Positions 43,634 to 51,716 of a DNA stretch of 64,000 nt are shown one piece after another. A program made the translations under genes and the position numbers. This stretch comes from Rhodococcus sp. IEGM 1381 (GTDB lineage: Bacteria > Actinomycetota > Actinomycetes > Mycobacteriales > Mycobacteriaceae). Within the stretch, counting starts at the first letter, position 1, and each line of letters begins with the position of its first letter. The DNA is taken from the NCBI RefSeq assembly GCF_030056795.1, contig NZ_JASHKQ010000001.1, positions 1,922,001 through 1,986,000 of the forward strand, written 5' to 3'. The notes beneath the pieces were generated by a model. That model searched no databases, was not told where the DNA came from, and saw only the letters and a program-made list of their open reading frames with translations.

Positions 43634-44854
43634 ATGGCACTGCCGCTCAGCGGAGTTCGAGTTCTCGAACTCGGCAACTACATCGCCGCCCCCACTGCGG
43701 CTCGCATGCTCGCCGATTTCGGTGCCGAGGTGATCAAGGTCGAACGGCCGGGAACCGGAGACGAACTGCGAAACTGGCGGTTGTACTCGGGCACCACGTC
43801 GATGCTCTACCGCACGATCAACCGGAACAAGAAGTCGATCGTGCTGGACCTGCGCACCGAGCAGGGGCGTAAGGACGTCGTCGAGCTCGCCGCCAAATGC
43901 GACATCGTGCTCGAGAACTTCCGGCCCGGCACTCTGGAGAAATGGGGCATCTCACCGGAGGTGCTCAGCGCAGCCAACCCCGAACTGATCATCACGCGTA
44001 TCTCGGCCTTCGGGCAGACCGGCCCGATGTCGCAACGACCCGGATTCGCCGCTGTCGCAGAGGCATACGGCGGTTTCCGTAACCTCGTCGGTGATCCGGA
44101 CCGGCCACCGGTGCGAGTCGGTGTCTCGATCGGCGACTCGATTGCTGGTCTGTACGCGGCCTTCGGATGTGTCATGGCCCTGTTTCAGCGACAGACTTTG
44201 CGGGCGGCGCAGGCACCGGATCAGCAGACCCCGCTCACGCTGGCGCAACGTTCCATCGATGTGGCACTGAACGAATCGATTCTGTCGATGATGGAATCGC
44301 TGATCCCGGATTACCTCGCCTATGGCGTCGAGCGTGAACGGACGGGCGGCCGGATGGAGGGCATCGCACCGTCGAACGCATACCCGTGCAACGATGGTCA
44401 TTCGATCATCATCGCCGGCAACGGCGACGCCATCTTCCAGCGCTACATGGAGACCATCGACCGTCCCGATCTGGGAGCCGATCCAGAACTGGCATCCAAC
44501 GCCGGTCGGTGGCGTCGACGCGACGAGTTGGACGCCGCTATCTCGGCCTGGACCGGATTGCACTCGCGCGAACAGGCTTTGAAGATTCTCGACGCCGCCG
44601 GGGTGCCGTCGGGACCGATCTACACGGCGGCCGATATCGTCGCCGACGAACAATACGCCGCCCGCAACATGATTCAGCACTTCCAGGTCGACACCGGAGG
44701 CGACGAGCCGGCCGACGTCGGATTTGTCGGTGTCGTTCCGGTGATCGGCGATGCGTCCCTGCCGATTCGTTCGGTCGGACCGGATCTGGGCGAACACACC
44801 CGAGAAGTACTGTCGACCCTGCTCGGTCGCACCGACGAAGAGATGGGCCTGTAG
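43634..44854 (+). CDS. Class III (CaiB/BaiF) CoA-transferase
   Basis: This 406-residue enzyme moves CoA between carboxylic acids. It has the N-terminal GVRVLELGNYIAAPTAARML, FGAEVIKVERPGTGDELR and KKSIVLDLRTEQGR typical of the CaiB family. The GVSIGDSIAGLYAAFG segment includes the likely catalytic Asp. AAAGGAA is five bases before the ATG at 43634. It is directly joined to a lyase gene (next ATG begins right after its TAG) and a dehydrogenase gene, so it probably activates a hydroxy or dicarboxylic acid for cleavage. Confidence 0.9.
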   Translation: MALPLSGVRVLELGNYIAAPTAARMLADFGAEVIKVERPGTGDELRNWRLYSGTTSMLYRTINRNKKSIVLDLRTEQGRKDVVELAAKCDIVLENFRPGTLEKWGISPEVLSAANPELIITRISAFGQTGPMSQRPGFAAVAEAYGGFRNLVGDPDRPPVRVGVSIGDSIAGLYAAFGCVMALFQRQTLRAAQAPDQQTPLTLAQRSIDVALNESILSMMESLIPDYLAYGVERERTGGRMEGIAPSNAYPCNDGHSIIIAGNGDAIFQRYMETIDRPDLGADPELASNAGRWRRRDELDAAISAWTGLHSREQALKILDAAGVPSGPIYTAADIVADEQYAARNMIQHFQVDTGGDEPADVGFVGVVPVIGDASLPIRSVGPDLGEHTREVLSTLLGRTDEEMGL

Positions 44855-45778
44855 ATGTACCGATTCACTCCCGCTGCGGAGCTGCGCGACGTCACGATGC
44901 GCGATGGACTTCAGCTCACCGGCAAGATGCTCTCCACCGAACGCAAGCTCGAAATCATCAGGGCGCTCATCGAACTCGGTGTACCGTCGCTCGAGATCGG
45001 GTCGATGGCGAGGGGCGACAAGGTGCCGCCGATGGCCAACACCCTCGAGGTCATCGGTGAACTGACCGCCGAGGAACTCGCGCGATGCTGGGTGTGGGTC
45101 GCCACTCCACGTCACGTCGAGAAGGCCGCTGCCGCCGGGGCTCGAAACTTTCAGTACTGCTTCTCCGCGTCGGACTCGCACAATCAGGCCAACATCGGTC
45201 GTACCACCGAGGTGTCGCTGGCGGCCATGCCCGATGCCATCGACATCACGCGATCGGTGGGCGGTGAGATCGAGCTGTGCATCGCGACGTCCTTCACCTG
45301 CCCGTTCGAGGGGCAGGTGCCACCGGATCGGGTAATCGCGATCGCCAACGACGAACGAGCAACGGGCGCAACCGACATCGTTGTGTGCGACACCCTAGGA
45401 CAGGCCGTGCCGGTTCAGGTGTCGTCACTGATCTCGCGGGTGCGCGCCGAAACTCCGGATCGCAGAGTGGTGTTCCACGGTCACGACACCTGGGGCCTGG
45501 GCGTTGCGAACACTCTTGCTGCGATCTCCGCCGGAGCAACGATGGTCGACGGTTCGCTCGGCGGACTGGGCGGTTGTCCTTTCGCCCCCGGTGCCAGCGG
45601 CAACACCTCGTCGGAGGACATTCTCTTTGCGACACGGCCGGCCTGGTTCGAGCCGAAAACCCTTGCCGCCATGGCGACTCTGTCGGAGGAGTTGCTCACC
45701 GAACTGGGCGAGCCCATGAGATCGAAAGCTGTTCAGGGTGCACGGTCCGAGGCACGTGCTTTCGAGTGGGTCGCATGA
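44855..45778 (+). CDS. Hydroxymethylglutaryl-CoA lyase-like enzyme
   Basis: This 307-residue TIM-barrel lyase of the HMGL/isopropylmalate synthase superfamily has the metal and substrate motif LRDVTMRDGLQ near residue 10, the MARGDKVPPMAN loop, FHGHDTWGLGVANTLAA and GSLGGLGGCPFAPGASGN with the catalytic Cys. HMGL cleaves HMG-CoA to acetoacetate and acetyl-CoA; the exact substrate here may be another 3-hydroxy-3-methyl acyl-CoA such as citramalyl-CoA. The start follows the CoA-transferase stop with no gap, and its stop overlaps the dehydrogenase start (ATGA). Confidence 0.88.
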   Translation: MYRFTPAAELRDVTMRDGLQLTGKMLSTERKLEIIRALIELGVPSLEIGSMARGDKVPPMANTLEVIGELTAEELARCWVWVATPRHVEKAAAAGARNFQYCFSASDSHNQANIGRTTEVSLAAMPDAIDITRSVGGEIELCIATSFTCPFEGQVPPDRVIAIANDERATGATDIVVCDTLGQAVPVQVSSLISRVRAETPDRRVVFHGHDTWGLGVANTLAAISAGATMVDGSLGGLGGCPFAPGASGNTSSEDILFATRPAWFEPKTLAAMATLSEELLTELGEPMRSKAVQGARSEARAFEWVA

Positions 45779-46764
45779 GTCGCATCCTCGTCACCACCGA
45801 GATCCCGGCCCCGGGAATGGAAATCCTGCGCGCCGCCGGGGAAGTGGACCTACGGGAGGTCGATCACGAGCAGTTGGTCGAGGCCTGCGCTTCGGGGGAC
45901 TACGCGGTTGTGGTCTCCCAGTTGCGCGACCGGTTCGACGCCGAGCTGCTGGCCTCGGCATCGATCACCGGGATCTCCAACTACGCCGTCGGATTCGACA
46001 ACATCGACATCGCGGCCGCAACCGAACGCGGCGTCACGGTCGCCAATACCCCTGGGGTGTTGACAGATTCGACCGCGGACATCGCGATGCTGCTCATCCT
46101 GTCCACTGCGCGCCGCGCCGTCGAGGCCGACGCGTTCGTCCGCTCTGGCTCGTTCACCGGATGGGAGCCGGAACTGCTTCTCGGCAGCGATGTCTCGGGT
46201 CGGGTGCTGGGGTTGGCCGGCTTCGGTCGCATTGCCCGCGCCACCGCTCGCCGAGCACTCGGCTTCGGTATGACGGTCAAGTTCTGTCCCCGCCCGCCCG
46301 GCGACCGAGAGGTCTCCGAGAACGAGCTCGGGGAGTTCGCGGGCCGTGTCGTGCACGCGTCCTGGGAAGAGATCGTCACGACCAGCGACTTCCTGTCCCT
46401 CCATGTGCCGTTGTCGGATTCCACGCAGCATCTGGTGAACGCGCAAGTACTCGCGGCGATGAAGCCGTCGGCGATCGTGATCAACACTGCGCGGGGTCCG
46501 GTGATCGACGAGGCTGCATTGGTGACTGCGCTTCGCGAGGGCACCGTTGCCGCAGCGGGTTTGGACGTCTACGAGCGTGAGCCAGCCCTCGAGCCGGGGC
46601 TGGCGTCGCTACCGAACACGGTGTTGCTCCCACACGTGGGGAGCGCAACGGTGTCGGTGCGTTCGGAGATGGCACGGCTGTGCGCCACCAACGCAGCAGC
46701 GATGTTCGGTGGCTCGATGCCGCCGCATCCGGTGAATCCCGACGCGTGGGGTCACGCGGGGTAG
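45775..46764 (+). CDS. D-2-hydroxyacid dehydrogenase family protein
   Basis: This 329-residue NAD(P)-dependent dehydrogenase carries the nucleotide-binding GLAGFGRI (about residue 145) and the three catalytic elements in order: Arg in NTARGPVIDE, Glu in GLDVYEREP and His in LLPHVGSAT. It reduces or oxidises a 2-hydroxy/2-keto acid such as glyoxylate, pyruvate or a branched relative. It is the last gene of the CoA-transferase operon. Its 3' end overlaps the convergent iclR-type gene by 13 bases, with no terminator between them. Confidence 0.9.
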   Translation: MSRILVTTEIPAPGMEILRAAGEVDLREVDHEQLVEACASGDYAVVVSQLRDRFDAELLASASITGISNYAVGFDNIDIAAATERGVTVANTPGVLTDSTADIAMLLILSTARRAVEADAFVRSGSFTGWEPELLLGSDVSGRVLGLAGFGRIARATARRALGFGMTVKFCPRPPGDREVSENELGEFAGRVVHASWEEIVTTSDFLSLHVPLSDSTQHLVNAQVLAAMKPSAIVINTARGPVIDEAALVTALREGTVAAAGLDVYEREPALEPGLASLPNTVLLPHVGSATVSVRSEMARLCATNAAAMFGGSMPPHPVNPDAWGHAG

Positions 46765-47528
46765 CGGCCGCCCAGGGTTCTCGTCATCTGCTCGGCATGC
46801 GAAATCAGCAGATCCACCCAGCCCTCGCACTGCAATTGCGGCATCCGCAAGGTCGGGCCGCTGATCGTGACCGCACCGACGATGTCCGCCGCCGAGTCGA
46901 ACACCGGAGCGGACAGGCCCGACGCTCCGGTTTCGCGCTCACCGGTAGTGATCGCGTAGCCGTCGGACCTGGTCTGCGCCAACAGGGCTCGCATCGTCTC
47001 GGCCTCGGTCACCGTCTGCTCGGTCATCGATTCGAGCTCGCGGGAGAGAACACGCTCGGCCAGTTCCGAATCCCAGGCCAGCAGGACGCGACTGGCCGAT
47101 CCCGCGCTGAGCGGGATGACCTTGCCTACATACATGTCTCGTCGCAACGCATGCCGCGTCTCGGCGATCGCGACGCACACACGATAACTCTGTTCGGGCC
47201 GAAAGAAGCACGCCGTTTCGGTCGTCAGATCGCGCATGTCCTTGAGTATCGGGTTGACGACCGATAGTACGTCGAGGTCCTTGGTCGCCGTCGCGGCCCA
47301 GTAGGCCATACGCACCCCGATGCGAATGCGATCGCCGCTCCGGTCCAGAAATCCCTGCTGCACCAGATTGGTGACCAGACGCTGCACAGTCGATGTCGGC
47401 AGTCCGGTGGTCTGTTGAATCTCACCGAGAGTCAACGAGGGACGGTCGAACGAGAAGGCGTCGAGTATCTCGGTGATCTTGCCCAGCACGAGAAGCGGCT
47501 GTTGCTTCGACGTGCTCTCGGTACTCAC
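46752..47528 (-). CDS. IclR-family transcriptional regulator
   Basis: This 258-residue regulator has an N-terminal winged helix (ITEILDAFSFDRPSLTLGEI, then QQTTGLPTSTVQRLVTNLVQ) and the C-terminal IclR effector domain (about 90-250, with SRVLLAW and GASGLSAPVFDSAADIVGAV). IclR proteins control aromatic, glyoxylate or organic-acid catabolic operons in response to pathway metabolites. Its position beside the CoA-transferase operon and the APC permease suggests it controls one or both. GTG at 47528 lies nine bases after the stop of a predicted small membrane ORF. Confidence 0.88.
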   Translation of the reverse strand: MSTESTSKQQPLLVLGKITEILDAFSFDRPSLTLGEIQQTTGLPTSTVQRLVTNLVQQGFLDRSGDRIRIGVRMAYWAATATKDLDVLSVVNPILKDMRDLTTETACFFRPEQSYRVCVAIAETRHALRRDMYVGKVIPLSAGSASRVLLAWDSELAERVLSRELESMTEQTVTEAETMRALLAQTRSDGYAITTGERETGASGLSAPVFDSAADIVGAVTISGPTLRMPQLQCEGWVDLLISHAEQMTRTLGGRYPA

Positions 47529-47537
47529 CAGGCCAAT

Positions 47538-47705
47538 CTACCCGGTCGCCCGCTTCACCAGGAGATCGATGGGCTTGGTCAGGAACAGGATCATCAGCGA
47601 CCACAGTGCGGGCAAGGTGAACGCGACACCGAACGGGATCAGGATCAACACCGAACTGATCGCGCCGTTGCGGACGCGCTCGAGGTGTGTCGAATCGGCG
47701 GCCAC
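47538..47705 (-). CDS. Predicted small membrane protein upstream of iclR
   Basis: A GTG at 47705 opens a 55-residue product ending at a TAG (47538-47540): polar N-terminus (ADSTHLERVRNG), then a hydrophobic core with a central Pro (AISSVLILIPFGVAFTLPAL then WSLMILFLTK) and a charged end. Third codon positions are mostly G or C and the reading is clean, as in neighbouring genes. It ends nine bases before iclR. No Shine-Dalgarno is visible and an in-frame TGA lies a few codons upstream. It resembles no family I know; a small transporter or kinase subunit is possible. Confidence 0.5.
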   Translation of the reverse strand: MAADSTHLERVRNGAISSVLILIPFGVAFTLPALWSLMILFLTKPIDLLVKRATG

Positions 47706-47786
47706 GATGGACGGGTGCTGCGAGACTTGTCAGCCCTGTCGTTTCCACGTCAGCATTCTGCTCCCTCTGCGAGTAGCGTCCGGACG

Positions 47787-49193
47787 ATGTCCGATCGACG
47801 CACTCTCACCACCGGTCGAGTTGTCTTTCTCGTTGTCGCCGCCGCGGCGCCGATGGCGGCCATGATCGGCAACGTACCGTTGGCTCTGATACGTGGAAAC
47901 GGTGCCGGTCTGCCGGCTGCCTATGCGATCAGTGCTGTTGTGCTGCTGTGCTTCTCGGTGGGATTCGCGGCGATCAGCCAGCAGGTGTACAGCACCGGTG
48001 CGTTCTACACCTACATCGGTCTGGCGCTGGGGAAGCCGCCCGGCGTTGCTGCCGCATATGTCGCAGTTGTCGCGTATACCTCGCTGGCGTGCGGGCTTTC
48101 GGGCGCATTCGGATATTTCACGCATCTGGTATTCGCCGATTCCGGTATCGACATTCCGTGGTACATCTTCACGGCAGCCGCTGTCGTGATTGTCGCTTTC
48201 CTCGGCTTCCGAAATGCCGACCTCTCGGCCAAGGTGTTGGGAACGCTGATGGTGCTCGAGTTTGCTTTTCTGACGGTGTTCAACGTCTTGGTGGTGGGTG
48301 ACAAGGGAACCGCGGCGGTGCCATTGGAGTCGTTCACCCCGACGCAGGTGTTCTCCGGATCGCTGGGGATAGCGATGATGTTCGCCTTTTCGAGTTTCAT
48401 CGGTTTCGAGTCTGCAGCACTGTACGGCGAGGAAACCAAGGATCCCAGGCGCAGCATCCCGCGCGCGACATTCATCGCGGTGACGCTCATCGCGGTCTTC
48501 TACGTGCTGACGAGTTGGATCATCGTCGGGGCCGCGGGGGGAGTCGACGCACCGGTGCTGGCCCAGACCGAACTGGGCAATCTTCTGTTCACGCTGGCGC
48601 GGCAGTACGGAGGAACAGTGCTGTACGACGGTACCGCGGTGCTGCTGTGCACCAGTGTGCTCGCGTCGTATCTCGCCGTGCACAACGCGGCCAGTCGATA
48701 TCTGTTCGCTCTGGGGCGAGAGCGCGTACTTCCGGTGCGGCTGGGCCGAATTCACCCGCGTCACTCGAGCCCGCACATCGGCAGCGTCACCGCCTCGGTC
48801 GTTGCCGCACTCTCGCTGGTCGCGTTCGCGGTGACCGGTGCCGACCCGTACCTGATCTACGCCGCCGGTGCCATCGGCCTCGGCACCCTCGGGGTGATCG
48901 CCCTTCAAGCCGCTGCGGCGCTGTCGGTGGTGGTGTTCTTCATCGGCCATCCGGATCGCTCACTGTGGCGCACCGGAATTGCCCCCGGCATCGGCTTCGC
49001 CGGGTTCATGACCGGATTGGTACTCGCCGGAACGCATTACAGCATCCTGACCGGCTCCGATTCTGCGATCGTCAACGCGATTCCCGTGGTGCTGATCCTC
49101 GCCGCGATCCTCGGGGTCCTGGTGGCCCTGCGTATAAAGCGTGCCGACCCGAAGACTTACGAGGGCATCGCCGCCGCCTACATGCGTCAGTGA
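47787..49193 (+). CDS. APC-family amino acid/organic acid permease
   Basis: This 468-residue permease has 12 predicted helices. APC features are AAAAPMAAMIGNVPLALIRG in helix 1, FAFSSFIGFESAALYGEETK (helix 6 with its conserved Phe-Glu-Ser) and RSIPRATFIAVTLIAVFYVL. The family imports amino acids, polyamines or related acids. TAGCGT sits seven bases before the ATG (leaderless). It is divergent from the small ORF and iclR, so it may supply the substrate of the neighbouring catabolic operon. Its end overlaps the convergent oxidoreductase by seven bases. Confidence 0.88.
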   Translation: MSDRRTLTTGRVVFLVVAAAAPMAAMIGNVPLALIRGNGAGLPAAYAISAVVLLCFSVGFAAISQQVYSTGAFYTYIGLALGKPPGVAAAYVAVVAYTSLACGLSGAFGYFTHLVFADSGIDIPWYIFTAAAVVIVAFLGFRNADLSAKVLGTLMVLEFAFLTVFNVLVVGDKGTAAVPLESFTPTQVFSGSLGIAMMFAFSSFIGFESAALYGEETKDPRRSIPRATFIAVTLIAVFYVLTSWIIVGAAGGVDAPVLAQTELGNLLFTLARQYGGTVLYDGTAVLLCTSVLASYLAVHNAASRYLFALGRERVLPVRLGRIHPRHSSPHIGSVTASVVAALSLVAFAVTGADPYLIYAAGAIGLGTLGVIALQAAAALSVVVFFIGHPDRSLWRTGIAPGIGFAGFMTGLVLAGTHYSILTGSDSAIVNAIPVVLILAAILGVLVALRIKRADPKTYEGIAAAYMRQ

Positions 49194-50629
49194 TCGGCTG
49201 TTCGACGAACCTCGAGGAGCCGGAGCCAGATCTCGCTGACCGTCGGATACGACGGCACCGCATGCCATAGATCGTCGAGCGAAACCTTACCGACCACCGC
49301 GACAGTGGCGGCATGAACTAGCTCGGCCACGCCCGGCCCGACGAACGTTGCGCCCACTATCGTGTCGGTGGCGCGGTCGATCACCAGCTGCGCCCGGCCC
49401 GAGTAATCGTCCTGCTGCAGAGACGAACCCGCGACGGCGATGTCCTGCGCGACGATCTCGACGTCGATGCCTTCTTCTCGGGCCTGTGCCTCGGTCAGTC
49501 CGACGGACGCCACCTCGACCGGCGTGAACACCACCTGGGGGATCTGACCGTGGTCTGCCGTGGCGCGGAATCGCTTCTGGTTTAGCGGCTTTCCTTCGGC
49601 CCTGGCGGCAATGACGTCGCCGGCCACCCGGCCCTGATACTTCCCCATGTGCGTCAGCGGCGCACGGCCGTTGACGTCACCCACTGCGTACAGCCAGTCG
49701 TGACCCGGAACCGACAGGTGATCGTCGACGTCGATGTAGTGGCCCTCGTCGAGGCCGAGGCTCGACAAGCCGAGGTCCGAGCTGGCCGGAGTACGTCCCG
49801 CAGCGACGAGCACTTCGTCGACCGTGATCTCGCCACCGTCGACGACGAGAGAGACCGGGCCGCCGTGAATTCGACCGATGCCGGTGGCGGCAGGGTTCTC
49901 TCGTGACACGGACTCGAGGGAGGCGTCGAGCATGATCGTTGCGCCGCGCTGTTTCAGTGCGTCGGCGACCAGTTCACCGGCGAACGGTTCGGAACCGGCC
50001 AGCAGCGACGATCCGCGCACGATCATCGTCACCTTCGCTCCGAGAGAGAGCAACCAGGTGGCCGCCTCCGTCGCGACGACGCCACCGCCGATCACCGCGA
50101 TGTGCCCGGGCGTCTCGTGAATGTTGGTGGCATCGCGGGAGATCCACGGCTGGGCGTCGCGCAGGCCGGGGGTGTTCGGTACCGATGCGGTGGTTCCGGT
50201 GGCGAGGACAACAGCGTGGCGGGCAGTGAGTGTGCGGCCGTCGACCTCGACGGTCTTGGCCCCGGTGAGTCGCCCGTGGCCACGGATCACCGAGATGCCG
50301 GCCGACTCGGCCCACGTCACCTGCGAGGAATCGTCCAGGCTGTGGGTGTAGGACTCGCGTCGTGCCAGAACGGCGTCGGCATCGAGGGGCTGATCACCGA
50401 CCAACTCTTTGACTCCCGGCATGTTTCGCGCGATGTCGAGAACCTCGCTCGGACGCAGCAGAGCCTTGCTGGGCATGCAGGCCCAGTAGGAGCATTCACC
50501 GCCGAGTAGTTCATGTTCGACGATCACGGCGGTGCGATCGCTGCCCTGTATTGCGTACTGTGCGGCGTTCTCGCCGACCGGGCCACCGCCGATGACGATG
50601 ACATCGAATTTCGAGCTCTCTGGGGCCAT
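49187..50629 (-). CDS. Lpd-like FAD/NAD(P) disulfide-oxidoreductase-family protein
   Basis: This 480-residue flavoprotein has the FAD-binding GGGPVGENAAQYA, redox disulfide Cys46/Cys51 in GGECSYWACMPSKALL, the NAD(P)-binding GGGVVATEAATWLLSLG and the second FAD contact YAVGDVNGRAPLTH. At the C-terminal active site, where Lpd and glutathione reductases have HPT with a catalytic His, this protein has Tyr461 in SYPTVSE; the partner Glu466 is kept. Proton transfer to the dithiol should therefore differ. The natural substrate could be a quinone, mycothiol-type disulfide or none. It is transcribed divergently from the SDR gene. Confidence 0.87.
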   Translation of the reverse strand: MAPESSKFDVIVIGGGPVGENAAQYAIQGSDRTAVIVEHELLGGECSYWACMPSKALLRPSEVLDIARNMPGVKELVGDQPLDADAVLARRESYTHSLDDSSQVTWAESAGISVIRGHGRLTGAKTVEVDGRTLTARHAVVLATGTTASVPNTPGLRDAQPWISRDATNIHETPGHIAVIGGGVVATEAATWLLSLGAKVTMIVRGSSLLAGSEPFAGELVADALKQRGATIMLDASLESVSRENPAATGIGRIHGGPVSLVVDGGEITVDEVLVAAGRTPASSDLGLSSLGLDEGHYIDVDDHLSVPGHDWLYAVGDVNGRAPLTHMGKYQGRVAGDVIAARAEGKPLNQKRFRATADHGQIPQVVFTPVEVASVGLTEAQAREEGIDVEIVAQDIAVAGSSLQQDDYSGRAQLVIDRATDTIVGATFVGPGVAELVHAATVAVVGKVSLDDLWHAVPSYPTVSEIWLRLLEVRRTADH

Positions 50630-50658
50630 CGGTCCACAGTGACATAGGCTCGCCGTTT

Positions 50659-51417
50659 ATGGCGACCACTCGGAACAAGATTCTGATCACCGGAGCGAGC
50701 TCGGGGCTCGGTGAGGAAATGGCCCGACGGTTCGCCGCCATGGGCCGCGATCTGGCACTGTGTGCCAGACGGGTGGAGCGACTCGACGAACTTCGCGTCG
50801 AGTTGATGCACCAGAACCCGAACATCACCGTCTCGGTCCGTGCCCTCGACGTCACCGATCACGACGCGGTGGGCGAGGTGTTCAGCACGTTGCGAGACGA
50901 ACTGGGTGGCCTCGATCGAGTCATCGTCAATGCTGGGCTCGGCAAGGGCGCGAAGATCGGCACAGGGCGGGCCGAGGCCAATCTGCAGACCGCACGCACC
51001 AACTTCGTCGGGGCCCTGTCGCAGGCCGAGGCCGCGCTGTCGATCTTCCGCGAGCAGAAACGTGGGCACCTGGTGTTCGTCTCGTCCATCAGTGCCGACC
51101 GCGGACTGCCGGGAGCCAAGGCGGCCTACTCGGCGAGCAAGGCTGCAGTGGCCTCGCTGGGCGAATCGCTGGCGACCGAACTGGCCCGAACCGACATCGC
51201 CGTCACCACCCTGCTGCCGGGCTTCATCGCCACCGACATGTCCGCCAAGGCAGGCGACAGTGCCGCTCTCACAGCCACTCTGGACCAGGGTGTGACCGCG
51301 ATGGTCGACGCGATCGAGAGCGAAACCCGCCGCGCCGCGCTGCCCGGCCTCAAGTGGCGAGGCATCGACGCGGCGCTGCGGTTTCTGCCGAACGTGCTGA
51401 CGGATCGAATGGTCTGA
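50659..51417 (+). CDS. Short-chain dehydrogenase/reductase (Rv0945-like)
   Basis: This 252-residue SDR has the cofactor motif TGASSGLGEEMARR at residues 9-22, NAGLGKG and the catalytic Ser-Tyr-Lys set (VSSIS and YSASK), with GLPGAKAAYSASKAAVAS. Acidic residues after the second strand (ALDVTD) suggest it can use NADP or NAD. It matches the SDR neighbour Rv0945 of the M. tuberculosis fpg-pgi region. TAGGCT is eight bases before the ATG. The substrate is unknown. Confidence 0.9.
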   Translation: MATTRNKILITGASSGLGEEMARRFAAMGRDLALCARRVERLDELRVELMHQNPNITVSVRALDVTDHDAVGEVFSTLRDELGGLDRVIVNAGLGKGAKIGTGRAEANLQTARTNFVGALSQAEAALSIFREQKRGHLVFVSSISADRGLPGAKAAYSASKAAVASLGESLATELARTDIAVTTLLPGFIATDMSAKAGDSAALTATLDQGVTAMVDAIESETRRAALPGLKWRGIDAALRFLPNVLTDRMV

Positions 51418-51454
51418 CTACTGGCGGGAGTGGAGCCTGCAGGAACGACCAGAT

Positions 51455-51700
51455 TTATTGCAAGTACCCCTCGACTTGGCCAACGCTGTTGGCGGTTGCG
51501 GTATCGGGGTTCTTGCCTGCGTCGATGCGTGCGCGGCGCTGGCGCAGCAGGTCCCAGCACTGATCGAGGGCGTGCTCGAGGGAGGCCAATTCGGCCTTCT
51601 CGGTATCCGTGTCGATGTCGCCGGCCTGGGTCTCGCTGCGGAGCTTGTGCTCGGTGGCGATGAGCTGCTGGATCTTGGTGTGGATATCGTGCTCGTTCAT
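51455..51700 (-). CDS. DUF2630 family protein
   Basis: This 81-residue soluble, coiled-coil-like protein carries the DUF2630 signature: MNEHDIHTKIQQLIATEHKL at the start, then LEHALDQCWDLLRQRRARID and VEGYLQ at the very end. The family is widespread in actinobacteria and uncharacterised. The ATG at 51700 is used because TACCGT stands seven bases upstream (leaderless); a GTG nine bases earlier is possible. Confidence 0.85.
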   Translation of the reverse strand: MNEHDIHTKIQQLIATEHKLRSETQAGDIDTDTEKAELASLEHALDQCWDLLRQRRARIDAGKNPDTATANSVGQVEGYLQ

Positions 51701-51716
51701 GGCGACCACGGTAGAC

